64,000 nt of DNA from Caprella mutica (Eukaryota > Arthropoda > Malacostraca > Amphipoda > Caprellidae): assembly GCA_947561585.1 (NCBI GenBank), contig CANNZV010001143.1:1-64000 (forward strand), read 5' to 3'. Positions within the stretch are counted from its first letter, which is position 1; each line of letters starts with the position of its first letter. Under the pieces are notes generated by a model. The model ran no database searches and had not been told where the DNA came from. It saw nothing but the letters and a program-made list of their open reading frames with translations. This document shows positions 10,530-23,700 of the stretch, piece after piece. Position numbers and translations under genes: made by a program.

Positions 10530-12730
10530 GGAACGACAAAAATGGGCCGAAATAATTATAGATTTAGATTATTCGAAAGACTGAATTACTAATGTATGAT
10601 ATATTGGTGGAATAATGTAGCACCTATAACCCACAAAGTTTGCTTTTACACTTGTTTAGAAAATGTCGAATTTGTAACATTTTGGTGTAATATCTGCTTC
10701 ACATGGGCGATGCTGTATTTTATCCTAAATATAAATGTATTTCAATGCTTGCATGAGTCAGTTAAGTGGCGTAATAATTCGATACCTAATTGACTCATAT
10801 ATTTAAATATACATCAAATTAAGCATTTAGTTTATAATAACATTAAAACTGATTTCTTGCATATCTTTTCAATTAAAATTAATATGCCAATTCTGATTTT
10901 TTTTTCCGAAAATCTTCTTGAACATTCGACTGATAATAATTAATTTAATTGAACCCACTTATTTTGTACGTGTGAAATATCGAAAGTGAATCGGAATGAA
11001 ATGGAGCAAATTTTGATATCCCAGATAAAGTCAATTATACAGTGCAACTCCACTATAATGAAGTCCTGTATAGTGTTCTATTCGGATTAGTAGAGTCTTG
11101 AGTAAGAAAGTACCCTGCATAATGAACAAATTCTGTGTAGTCTGCCATAAAAAGAGTCTCAGTTTTCTATGCATATTTTCACTCCTATATAATGAAGTAC
11201 TAAGTAAGTAAGCTCTAATTTAGTGACTTATTTTTAAACTTTCTCAGTGTTATCCGATTTATGTTTAAATAAATAAATATTTAATTTAAAATAGAATTCA
11301 TTCCTAAACATACATTGGATTTCAACATTGAAATATGTATAGAATGCTGACAAATAGCTGTACCACATAACTAAATGAATAAATATTAGTTATCTTAATT
11401 TTATTGTAAAGTTATATGGATTTACAGATTAGTTCTTTTTATTTAATTTTACCGTCATGTGCATTTAATAATTTAAGCAGAATTTATTCATGATTTTTTT
11501 TCATTTCATGAGAAGAAATAGTATATTTTCTTTGTCTAATATTGTTCAATAATAATTATGATCCTTTAAATTCACTGTTATTGTTTATAAGAATATTTTT
11601 TGCATTATGACAAATTATTATGAAGTAGGTAATGAAATTTACATATGCGACCAAATCCTAAGAGGCAAGTGCATGCATGGTCTGACGTGGTCCTTTTCAC
11701 AGGGGCGAAAATAATTACCTCCCAAAAATTCATGATAACCCTATATTATCTTCATCTGAATCCAGGCACTTTTTTGGACTATGCATACAATCCTAAAGCG
11801 ATACATGAATACGAATTTTCATCAGGAGTACAAACTGCCAACATTCGAATTATGTTGCATTTGCAGTTTATCTGCAATATTCAAGTTTGCTCGAAAGTGC
11901 AATTCCCATCGACACTTTACATTCACAACAATACAATCTGACAAATATTAAAATGATAGTTTATACACCGGATAGTTGCAGAAATAAATTTCAAAAGAAT
12001 GCTATAGTATAAACAATTCAATATGCCAGATAGATAATGTAATGTGATAAAATAATCTTGTACATCTTCAACTGGTGCAAAAATGATGGTATTTGATATA
12101 AAATTTGATATCATTATTTAGATAAGTTCAATCTCTTTATTACAAAGGTACATCAATAAATGTACCTTTGTAAGTTGAATCATTCGTAAATAAGTTCTTC
12201 TTACTTATGGCCTTGTATATTACGTGTGGGAAATTAAATTAAACATTTACCAACCCGTGATTTGAATGAAGAGGAGAGTCTGAATGCTGTAGCGAATATC
12301 ATTTCTCTAATGGGTTTATTATCAGATGAAGATGATGAGATTATATGTTTAGCGGAACATCAAAGAGAAGTGTGATGAGTAGTAGTACTGTGTAGAATGC
12401 ACTCTGGACACATATATACACGGAAGTGTACTATGTATCGTATATTCTATTAGTTAATATACATGTAAGTGTTACATATTGTATTTATTATATAATAGCT
12501 TTAAATCCCTTAGACGTTATATAAAGCCATGTACGATTATATTATATAATTATAAGTTATATGATATATATTTCAATGAGAACAATATAGATTATGAGAT
12601 TGGCTGATAATAATTTCCTGTGAAGATAGTATTAGAAAAAAATCATTTACTTTTGTTTAGATACGACAATATCCCTGATAAAAAATCAGAAGAATAAAGT
12701 CCTATAGAAGTGAAATATCATTCAGGAACT
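10530..12730. other. AT-rich non-coding stretch with a mariner-type end
   Basis: At 11040, TA-flanked CAGTGCAACTCCACTATAAT resembles the terminal repeat of the small element at 34184-34423; its other end was not located (a related TATAATGAAGTACT lies near 11190). A hairpin, AAGGTACAT...ATGTACCTT, lies at 12144-12172. The 98-codon open stretch at 11645-11941 has no recognisable domain. Confidence 0.4.
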
Positions 12731-12734
12731 ACGC

Positions 12735-13091
12735 GTGAGGTTAAATTTCTTGACGAGCTTAACAAAATCTGGTATCCACTTTGAAAGCATTCGCTACTGT
12801 GCACTTTTTGGTACTCCTGAGCAAGATGTCTCATCAGAATGCAGCACACCTCAGTTTCCTTACGAGACGCAGATGCAGTCGTGCTCTCGCTACCTCATCA
12901 AATCAAGCCTCTCATCCATACGCTCACTGATATCGGCCACATTAAGATTAGAAAGAATAGCGTCAACCAAAGCACTTACTGAAAACATTGAAGAAATAAT
13001 TGCAGAAAAGGCTATTTACACTATGCAGCTTTCATACGACCCAAACTACCAAGTTCAACCGGTAGAGTTGCCTGGACTCAAAAATCAGTAG
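12735..13091 (+). CDS. 118-codon open frame, unrecognised
   Basis: Long for such AT-rich DNA and not repetitive. The translation is mixed-composition (for example FLTSLTKSGIHFESIRYCAL, and YDPNYQVQPVELPGLKNQ at the end) without a motif I recognise. No TATA, splice or polyadenylation signal ties it to a transcript. It may be a fragment of a transposon ORF. Confidence 0.22.
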   Translation: MRLNFLTSLTKSGIHFESIRYCALFGTPEQDVSSECSTPQFPYETQMQSCSRYLIKSSLSSIRSLISATLRLERIASTKALTENIEEIIAEKAIYTMQLSYDPNYQVQPVELPGLKNQ

Positions 13092-13383
13092 ACATATCTA
13101 CATTGGTCACACCAGCCATAACATATCTTATCAAAACATTTAAGCACGACTTGGGGCTCATTAGCTAGTGAGACCAGCAGAACATATTATACCTAGCTTT
13201 GGAAAGTATGAATTTCTTTTTAAAAATGGTAAGGACAACAACAAATAACAACAACTCGAACAGAGGAGAAAAAAACTTAGTCTATAAAAACATTTGCACA
13301 AAGAGCAATCGTCCTTATGAACCACTCAGACATTAAGAAGTATATACTGCTAATAACAACATTTATCATTAACCTGGAGGCTG

Positions 13384-13756
13384 AAAATTTCGGTCTCGGA
13401 ATTATAAATTACCTCTCAACATTGATTACCGTTATGTAGTTTGCTGTATCCGTTAGTTTGTTGTACTGCACACTTCATAATTGTTTAATGACATGGCAGA
13501 TGGTTATCTAAATTCTAATTCATAAGTTTTATTTATACCTGAGACCGAAATTTCCGAGACCAAATTTTCCGCTCAAATCTCATGTTAAATACAAGCAAAT
13601 AATACCATTTTACAACGGTTAATGATGTTATCTGCTTTTAATATATAAACTACACAAGTACACATTTTACTACTCGTAATTTCAACTTTTTCAATTATTG
13701 TTCTTTAATATCACCACAATAAACTGAGACCGAATTTTCCAAGACCGAAATTTCCT
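13384..13756 (-). mobile_element. GAGACC-family repeat, full copy
   Basis: Reverse-orientation copy. It starts ATTTCGGTCTCGGAATTATA, has TAGTTTGTTGTACTGC, the doubled GAGACCGAAATTTCCGAGAC in the middle and GAGACCGAATTTTCC at the end. The doubled motif in the middle as well as at the ends suggests the element carries several copies of its terminal motif. Confidence 0.75.
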
Positions 13757-14520
13757 CGAACCCTCTAACCCGTCTATCAGGACACATACTTCCACCAACA
13801 CTCTCAAGAACATTTCCAGGGCCACATCGTCAAGATACCAAACATTGAACTCTGACTCAACCCTGCGAGCCACCTCGTCTATTTCAAGGTCAAAGGGGGT
13901 CGGTCACCCTGCTGGGTACCTATCTATGACTCTACTTCTTCTTCAAATAGTCCAATTATTCATATTTCAAGTGTTTTAGAAAGAACATATTTTTTGATGC
14001 ACTTAATTAATTACTTCCAAAGTGAAGTACATCCTTGCCTTGTTATATTATATGTAATTGACCAACCTTTAAATTACATCCAGAAACTATTTTTTGAAAT
14101 AAGGGAGAAAATCTTTCTCATCTGAAATGGAATAGGGGGAAGAATATCTTTCATTATTATTTTTTTATTTAAAGGATATAGCATGGAATAAATATTCTAG
14201 GAATTAATTTATTCATGCTTGATAATGAAAGACTTTCCTCACTAAGAGATGTAGAAAGTGCATTACATTTTTATATAATTCAATAATTGAAATTTCATTG
14301 AAAAGGAAATTTATTTAAGGAAAATAAAAACACTACAGTTAAACAAGTCCTTCTATAATTTCTTTATTTCAATAATTTTTCAGGCAAACAACACAAATTT
14401 GTTAAGCTTGTAAAATGGTTAATATCCTCCAATGAAACATAGGCATCGATTGGATATGGTTTGCCTTTCTAAAATTGTACGGTAATCGAACATAGAGATA
14501 AAGTAGCCACGCTATCAGTT
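13757..14520. other. non-coding stretch
   Basis: No gene seen. A short less AT-rich piece at 13760-13930 is open on the minus strand for about 60 codons but has no recognisable content. Confidence 0.3.
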
Positions 14521-14527
14521 ACAAAAG

Positions 14528-14660
14528 AGTGATGCAATGACAGTAAAGAGTGATGCAATGACAGTAAAGAGTGATGCAATGACAGTAAAGAGTGATGCAA
14601 TGACAGTAAAGAGTGATGCAATGACAGTAAAGAGTGATGCAATGACAGTAAAGAGTGATG
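14528..14660. repeat. 21-bp tandem repeat, about 6.5 copies
   Basis: Identical units AGTGATGCAATGACAGTAAA followed by G. A multiple of three, so open on the minus strand, but with no exon context. Confidence 0.9.
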
Positions 14661-17597
14661 TCTGCTGTGCAACTGAAGAAGCAAAGAAGGCCAATCATTA
14701 AAGTAGGAGTTAGGGCCCGTAAAGCGTTTTCGTGACCACTATAGTGCGTCTCTGTGGTCTCTCAGGGCTTTCGAACATCACTATTCGCTCCAGTCTGGGA
14801 ATTGCAAACAGGAATATCTTGCAATGTTTGGTCAGTTATGCTAATCAAGTAATTCGGTTCCACCTGACCAGGGAATCGTACTCATGATAAAAAAGATAGA
14901 ACTCTCCTTTAGCAATTGAAAGCGATCAACATCATTGATCTGTGAAGAGTTTGAATTCAATTTAGTAATCGAGATGAACCTATAAAGGGAATGTCAAGAC
15001 ATTATTTATATCATCAGGATGAATTAAATGATATTAATATATATTATCAATAATAAGTTTGCTGATTTTTGAAATGCATGCTGATTGAAAAAGGTAGTTA
15101 CTAATAATGAAGCTAAAGTAGTAGAGGTACGTATTCAAATAAAGGTGCTATTTATCAAAATATATTACTGTTTTGATTGAAAATACTTTTTGAATCGAGT
15201 ACTTCTTTTATATCCAGGTAATGAATTTTAATATGTAGTGCAATATTCCTTGGAAATATTGAAAACCTTGAAATATTAGAGTTTGCAATTTAATGTCCTA
15301 CGGTATATGAAATATTTCCTGTCGTTATCATATTTTTACAGAGATTAACGAATTTAATTGCATTTCAAGTATTACTGAAACTGTTCCATATAAATAATGG
15401 TTGAGTCAAAAATCAAATTGAATGCAGATAAATTAGGAATATAAAAGTGCCTAAGATTCACATCTCACACCTTTCGTCTGCCAGGGCCATAGTTGCCTAA
15501 GGCCTCCATTTCGTTTGATGTCACAACCGCACTTTGGATTGGATTGTAATATAGAAGTGAAAAATGAAAATCTCTCTCACGACAAGATTCTGGATATGTT
15601 TGCGACATAAATATGCCTGACGTAGAATCGAATATCCACGATCAGAACTTTTTGGAGTGTTTCATGTCGTCTTTTTCTTTTCTGACAATTGTCTTCAAAG
15701 CGAATTCCCTTTCCTTTGATTGAAGTGGAAGTGTCAATAAAAAGCTATCTGAGTTCTATTTTTATCAAAGACGCATTTTAATATTAGCATTCAAGAACAG
15801 ATTTTATAAAAGAATATTTTATGGATTCCAAGAGTTTAGTCAATGAAATTATAGAATTTTTTTTTCCTTTTCTTTTTATGAGTACATCACATTTTATTTT
15901 CTGGGAAGAGTTCGTATATTGCAATGAACATAGTTTGGATTTTGGATACTGAAAATATCAATAAATGTTCATAAGGATATAAATGTATTCAATAACAGTA
16001 TTTTTAATGCACTGACATTTAAAAACTGGAACAATATCAAGCAATAACCTTAATCTTATTTTGATGACAACCATTAAATTTTTGAATTTCTTTCCGGCTG
16101 AAGATTGGTCTCCAGGATGTGGGCTTTCACGTCCCAAATTGGACCCCAGATGGAGTCCAAAGGGAGGCGGGTGGTGGTAGAAATATTTTTCTTGTTAAAG
16201 CAATGTTAGGCCCTGTGTATGTATGATATTAACCAAATAGTACGTTTTTGGATATAAAACCAAAGACAGTTTTGTAATCCTCGAAATATTTCTAACACAG
16301 TTACAGTGATATATTCCTAATTCTTCTTTATAATTTTTCTTATCACAGTTCAAAACACAGAATCCATTTATTAAATTTTAGTTAGTTATCAAAAATCGCA
16401 CAACAAAAGAAAACGGGATGGATACTGAAATGAGAAATCTGCTTTTGTTACTTTGTTAGAAACTAGGATTATAAAACTATCTTAGTTTTTGTTCTAGCAT
16501 CAAAAAACATTTCTTAAAAATAATGGCCGAAATCGAAAAGTTATACGAACTAAAATGTTTTTTTTCCAAAGTTATGTACATACTTTTAGCAAATTTAATA
16601 ACAATCGGTCCATTAATAAAAAGATTTTTCTCTGGATGTGAGATTACCTTCTTAAATCAGTAAAGAAATTGAATATAAAAAAAACGTATATGAATTGTTA
16701 ATTAGTTCGTCAGGTTGATTGCTCTCGAATATCCAATCAATTGAATTGCAGTAACTGGAAAATATTTACGCTCTGAATTCATGTTCGAATATAAATTGGG
16801 TCAAATAACATAGCCAAACAATTGGATGTTAATGTAGACTTAGTGTCTGTCTGTAAACACGTTGTTTGTAGTGAGCCAGGAGCAGTCTGAGCACTCATCC
16901 AAATTAAGCCTCCGAGTCCAGAGTCCTGAAGACAATGTCTCTGACAGAACTTATTTGCACCCACTGAAACTATATTGAAAATATTAAGAAAATTGCTTAG
17001 GGACTTTTCCATTGTGGCCAAAAGAGATGGAAGCTGAGCACCTAATACAATTTGTAAGAATATAAAACTATAGAATGCCTCTACAATATAATATAAACAA
17101 CAATGATTATTAAATTTTAATAATAATGGAAAGGCATTTATGAGAAATAATCCTCTTTTCGAAATAATACTTTCCAAACCATAGGAAGAAAGAGCAAAAA
17201 CATATATGAATAAATAAAACAGGTTTTTAAGCTATAAAGTATTCAAATTCCCCCACCGGGATTTGAAATCTGGGACTTCAGCATAATAAATCAACAGGCT
17301 AAACTGACAGTGAGTTTGCAGAAACTACATATGTACCTAACGATTTTCTGGGTGAACAAATCGAACAAATAGTCAATAGCGTATATGCTTTAATACATTC
17401 ATACATTTTCTGAAAGAAGAATACATACATTTTTTGGACACACTAGAGAAAAATGGGGTAATTCCAACATCATCTAAGAGTAATGTCTAAATAAATACAA
17501 CATTGTATCTTATATTTCACGGAATATATTACAAACATTTGCTTTTGATCTTTGGATTCTCGATGGAATTAAAGTTCAATTATCTAACTTCAGTATC
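14661..17597. other. non-coding stretch downstream of the alpha4GT gene
   Basis: Contains scattered less AT-rich islands (14700-14890, 15470-15620, 16090-16190) without supported exons. A 132-codon minus-strand open stretch at 16779-17177 is preceded by an acceptor-like site but does not continue the glycosyltransferase; the true last exon is at 17621-17770. Confidence 0.4.
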
Positions 17598-17603
17598 TTT
17601 ATT
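17598..17603 (-). terminator. polyadenylation signal of the alpha4GT gene
   Basis: AATAAA on the minus strand, 17 bases after the stop codon. It supports exon 9 as the true end of the gene and implies a very short 3' UTR. Confidence 0.6.
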
Positions 17604-17620
17604 AGTCACTTTGTACATAG

Positions 17621-17770
17621 TTACATAGTTTTGTATATATTGCCACTGGTTCTTTGGAAGATCACAGGACAGGAGCGAGAGGAGAGAGTTTTTATGGCGC
17701 TTCCCTCGATGGCATTGGCGTTAGACGACGCCTTGCCCGACAAATGAACACCGTAAGAACTCTGCATTAT
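17621..17770 (-). CDS. alpha4GT terminal coding exon 9 with stop
   Basis: 150 bases, 49 codons and TAA, phase 0. It starts IMQSSYGVHLSGKASSNANA and continues IEGSAIKTLSSRSCPVIFQR, matching the family's C-terminal YAVHVWNKKS...LHARYCP. Acceptor CCGTCAG at 17771-17776. The conserved Trp of HVWN/HLWN is TCG (Ser) here, one base from TGG. The TAA at 17621-17623 is followed by AATAAA. Confidence 0.9.
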   Translation of the reverse strand: MMQSSYGVHLSGKASSNANAIEGSAIKTLSSRSCPVIFQRTSGNIYKTM

Positions 17771-20700
17771 CTGACGGAAAATAAATAATAATTGTTAATA
17801 AAGGAGATTTTTGAAAAAAGTGAATTTCTTTCATTATCAATTCAGATTATAATTCAGGATAATTGAAGGTGTTTGATATGTTTACAGGAAAACTTGGTCG
17901 AAGAAAATTCGATCTCATTTTATAATGATTTTATTAAAGAACAATAAGAGAAAAAGATGAAGATATGGATACTAGAATGTGAAGTGTAATTAATTAAAAG
18001 CTGATAACATCATTAACCGTTGTAAAATGATACGTAACATTAGTAATTTAGACATTTAATTAACATAAGATTTGAGCAGAAAATTTGGTCTTGGAATTTT
18101 ATGTCTCGGAATATTAGGTCTGAAGTATAAATAAAACTTATGAATTAGATTTATTGGGAGATGTACTCAACCCACCCCCACACCCCAACCCTCAACCCCC
18201 AGCCAGGTCATTAAACCACAATGAAGTGCGCAGTACAACAAACTAACGGATACAACAAACCATATAACGGACATTTATGTTCAGAGGCCATTAATTATTC
18301 CGAGACCGAATTTTCCGAGACCAAAATTTCCGGCTACCGTTTAATATAAATCATCGAATTGAAGAAAACATAAAGTAAATAAATTCAAGGCCATTACTTA
18401 CGATCATTAACCATCGTACACTGCAAACTTGCAGTTATGTAGTTTAGTTGTATGATATTACAAGTGAATATTTAACATATAGGCCTTTTTACCAATGTGA
18501 ATTCATTTCACATCCGAAAAAAATATAATTCCTATTCTAGATATTGAATTGAATATATTATTCTTCAATTTCTTAATTTAACTTGCCAATAATTGTACCT
18601 TATCTAGACACACATCTTCTGCAGACTTAGTGAACATATTATCCCAATTGGTCCAGTGGACCCCATAGAATGAAATGGGTTCTAGAACAGTGAGATCTTT
18701 GCAGAAGAAATCCACAGTAGGAGGAGAAAAAACGTCAGATGGCTCCCTCTCGCAAGGATTTGGAGCAAAATCAGCTTCAGAAAAGAAAAGGTAATTAATT
18801 ATATTTCCATAGATAGGAAACAAAAAATTAATAATCTGTTTTTATTAGCCTGGTATTTATTTGGTATTGATTAAGTAGTTACCTGCTTTGGTATTAGTTA
18901 GAGTCTTCTGAAGGTAATACTTTGCCACAGGTATTGCCTGAGACCATATACCTGAAGAGAAATAATTCTGGTTAGACATATAATAAATAGTGAAGAGGAC
19001 ATTTGCATTGAGGCTCTTCTACACCGGCAATCATGGATGGGCTTCATGATAGCCGGTGTAAGCGTACCTTTAATTACAAAAAAAAAGTTTATTTACTTGC
19101 CAAAATGTGCCTAGCTTCTTTTGGACACCTCCTTTGTATGACAGTAGAGACAGGAACTGGACCACTTAGAGTGTAGATGTCTTTCTGTGAAAGTTAGACA
19201 ATAAGATGATTATTCTGATATCTTTACCTAGTACGAAATTGAGATTTCAACAGGTGTATTATCTGTTATGTCCGCTGTAGGAAAATAATTCTTATTAATA
19301 CTTCATTATTGAAAGTTTCAATTTATGGATATGAGTAAGAAATTCACAAAGTTTATTGACCATGTTTAGATGAGTTTCATTCATAAATAAGTGGATAACC
19401 TAAAATATTTACAAATAGAAGATGAAACCAAATAAGAAGATGAAAAGTAAATAGAAGATGAAACCAAATAAAACGATGGAAACTTAATAAATACCATTAT
19501 TTAGACCTTATAAAAATTCCACTAATTTTCAATGAAAGGAAGATAATCCAATCTGTATTAAACGTTATTGTGTCAAGTATAAAATATATTAATACTCTTC
19601 ATTGATCGGTAATACTCAGTAAGAAAGTTACTGTGGGGCTTCCACTTATTCAGTTCCCCCTTACCCTCCATGTCTCTACTATAACTATCTCATTGGATTA
19701 TTTCAAACTACAGTGTTATTTATTTTCCCATATATGGTAACTTGACAACCTCAATAAACTGATCAAACTACTCTGACGTATTGACTTCACAGAGCTTATA
19801 CCTTAAAAAAGTGATTTATTTCTCTGCATTGATCAGTTTCTATTATCAAGCTTTTGAATTATTTAAATCGCTTCATCATCAGGAAGGTTCATGAAGAGAC
19901 AAGAAAAAATATATATTAATTGATTAACAAAGGTAAACGAAATAAATACTTCATATACGGCAATATAGAAATGAAGGCAGATAATTTACTATAGGTTATG
20001 TATTTAAATGATGAAATTGTATTTCATGTAAACTCGAATTATTGAAAGTAAAAAAATTGACATCGCAGAGAATAAATAACATTTTCGAAGGTAACTTTCA
20101 GGTGAATGAAAAGTCTGCCCTAATTTTGTGTTCACCGTGTATTCACTGTGTGTTCACCGTGTGTTCACTGTGTGTTACCCTTGTGTTCACTGTGTGTTCA
20201 CCGTGTGTTCAACTTGTGTTCACTGTGTGTTCACTGTGTGTTCACTGTGTGTTCACTATGTGTTCACCTTGTGTTCACTGTGTGTTCATTGTGTGTTCAC
20301 CTTGTGTTCACCTTATGTTTACCTTGTGTTCACCTTATGTTCACCTTGTGTTCACTGTGTGTTCACTGTGTGTTCACCTTGTGTTCACCATGTGTTCACC
20401 GTGTGTTCACCTTGTGTTCACCGTGTGTTCACTCACGTAGAAGTTGTGTTTGATGTACTCCATGAGTTCCATGACGTAGGGATGGTGAGGAGAGAAATGG
20501 AAAGCTGCGTTGTTGATGTCCATTCCCTGGAAACAAAAATAATAACATTTAAGATATTTTAAATATTTCTTTTACTTTGAAGGTCATACCTCCAGCCTGA
20601 ATTAAATTTAAAAAATAAAAAAAAAATTTATATGTAAATATAAAAAAATATAAATAATTCAATTCTGTTTTTGCAAAATCGTGAAGAAATCATTTTTAGC

Positions 20701-23700
20701 ATAAATATACAGGTATCTACTAATAATAAATGAAAAAATGAATTAAAACGTATGCGAAGTAAGTAATTTTAAATCTGAAATATTATATTTAAAAAAAGGC
20801 ACATATATTGTGTTACACCGTATATTGTACACATTGTATTGTACACAGTATATGCAGTAAATTGGTAAAATGCATTTATTTCACAGATAGTCTTTAATAT
20901 TGCAAAGAACAGTATTAGATTTCATATGATTTTACTGAAATAATACACTAAATCTCAAAAAATTAAAACAAAGGAAAATGCTAACTTATCGATCGAATGC
21001 TTTCAAATGAATAATAATTGAAGTGTTCAAAATTAAACACTGAGTTGATATCAAACTGTTACTATTTGGATGTTACTTTTAGCAGTTTTTGCATCAATTA
21101 AAACTATCTACAATTGTATAATATCAAAATAAATATTCTTATTCCAAATTTATGCCTTGATGTTATAGATATGAGTTATTACTCACCGTGAAGGCGATAG
21201 TGTTACTCACCGTGAAGGCAATGGTGTTACTCACCGTGAAGGCGATAGTGTTACTCACCGTGAAGGCAATGGTGTTACTCACCGTGAAGGCGATAGTGTT
21301 ACTCACCGTGAAGGCGATAGTGTTACTCATCGTGAAGGCAATGGTGTTACTCACTGTGAAGGCGATAGTGTTACTCATCGTGAAGGCAATGGTGTTACTC
21401 ACCGTGAAGGCGATAGTGTTACTCACCGTGAAGGCGATAGTGTTACTCATCGTGAAGGCGATAGTGTTACTCACCGTGAAGGCGATAGTGTTACTCACCG
21501 TGAAGGCGATTGTGTTACTCATCGTGAAGGCGATAGTGTTACTCATCGTGAAGGCGATAGTGTTACTCATCGTGAAGGCAATGGTGTTACTCACCGTGAA
21601 GGCGATAGTGTTACTCACCGTGAAGGCGATAGTGTTACTCACCGTGAAGGCGATAGTGTTACTCACCGTGAAGGCAATGGTGTTACGTAGCGAAGTCACA
21701 GGATGGGTCGCTAGCAGGTCTGTATCGGAGTAAAATCCCCCCGACTTGTGAATGATGGCCAGTCGCAGCAAATCACTGAGGTTCTGGAACAATATACCTG
21801 TGTAGAAAAGGATATTAGTGCTATATTATCCGAAGGGAGGGTTACTATAGTAAAAATCCTATGTAGTGGAAGAGAATTACCCAGTATAGTAAACCAATTT
21901 TATTTAGTCTCTTTTAAAATGGTTATTATAGTTTTATAAAACTGATGCTATTCATGGCCGACTAAAGAAAATATATCCACTATACGGGGTAATTATTACT
22001 GTATATGTATTAATTTAATCAGATTATATATTTGAACGATTACACATAATTAATTAAGCAGGGCGTGATTTTATTTTATTATACCATTTCAAAAATTGGG
22101 GATTGAGGTACAACTATTAAGAGTATTTTCATGGAGACTAAAAATATAATGTTTTAATTTTGTTCACCATTTCATTAGAAAATGACTAATGGTAATATAA
22201 ACATGAGGTGAATTTTATCGTACTATTTTAATATATTTTCTCATTGTTTTAATGTTTTAACTCGTTAAAATACTGATAAGATATTGATAGGTAACATTCA
22301 ATGGATAATATATTTGTTTATGTATTATACTAATGATATGAAGAAACACACTTATTTTTTCGTTCAAATTTCACATTTTCACTTTTTTTTTTAATTCCAC
22401 AATTTGATTCTAGAAAAAAACTAATAATTGTCACCTATGTTTTCTACAACAGTATTCACTTGTTTCGCTAGGCCGAAACTGGAATTATATTCATTATTTT
22501 AGCATTTTGATTTTAACATACATATTCGTTACAATTTATGAAAGTTAAATTGTCATGTAAGAATTTCCTATTTACATGAGGCGGGGAATATTAAAAAAAC
22601 AAAATTAAGTCTGACTCATAATACAACATAGTCTCACTTGATCTCCAAAAACCGAAAACTTCAGGCAGTTCTGCAAGAGGTGTGTCCGATAACGTGAGAA
22701 AAACATCTGTAGATACCACATCAATGTTGCAAATCTTTTTGAAGCTTTTCACAACCTCGAAGCTCTCATCGTCCAAACTGGGAGATGTTACCAACATCCA
22801 TAATTTAGCCAAAGGATTCACTCTGCAGTAACTGTGAGGAAGGAACATATTGCTATGAATTTTCAAAACGTAGAAAAACTGGTGAGAATACCCTAGTTGG
22901 AGAAGCTTCTAAAGTAACATTTAGTCACTAAAAGTATTTTTCCTATCTATGGAGACGCTAAATGCTAGTGAATAAAAACTGGAACATTTTAAACTGCAGA
23001 CAGTAAGTGTTAGAAGATTGGGACTGTATGGTACACACTGTGTGAAGTACACACTTAAAAGATGTAGAAATACCTCCAAATAACACCCACACACACCTTT
23101 CTAGCGTGCAGAATGTTCTGTTGCTCAGTGTAGGTCTGTAAGAAGTCTCCAGAAAATATATATTAAAATCTTCTTCGTTCGGGGAAATGTCTCTGAAAAA
23201 GTCGGAAAGTTCATAATTATTAATATATTCAATATTAATAGTGGAAGTGTAAAATGAAGCATAAACTAAAGTGCCTTTTAATGGAATCAGCATAATCAAT
23301 TACTTTGCTCATCAAAATAATTATTGTTAAACAAGAGAAATCGAATGTACGATCAAATTAATGTAAACTATATAATGCACAAATTCATTTTATCTGAAAT
23401 TACAGGAATCAGACAAAATATTTCATAATAGTAACTAATTAATTCTTGTTATTGAAAATAAAAATACAAATGAAGGTATATTTAAAAAACTTTAAATTCA
23501 TATGCGTTGTGAAGGACAGTCTACAATCAGACAAAAATTCTAAAAACTAAATCAATTATTTTAATTTTTTAAATATTGTTGCAGCAACACATAATAAAAT
23601 TATTCTATTCAGAAAAATGGTTTTAGTTTCAAAGGAAATATGAGAGATAACATCTCTCCATGCCATCAGACATAGAAATGACATCATTTTACCATTCAGG

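Noticed and set aside
16779..17177. 132-codon minus-strand open stretch as the last exon of the glycosyltransferase
   Set aside because: It has an acceptor-like site and a weak VGANKFCQRHC resemblance, but 17621-17770 matches the true C terminus, is in phase, and is followed by AATAAA.
20042..20562. Plus-strand frames of 101-144 codons over the 11-bp array
   Set aside because: Shadow of the repeat; the opposite strand carries the real exon and its donor.
21188..21733. 181-codon plus-strand frame over the 24-bp array
   Set aside because: Antisense shadow of the glycosyltransferase exon and its donor array.
22958..23299. Whole 113-codon frame as one exon
   Set aside because: Only 23097-23192 lies between valid splice sites and matches the family; the flanks are intronic.
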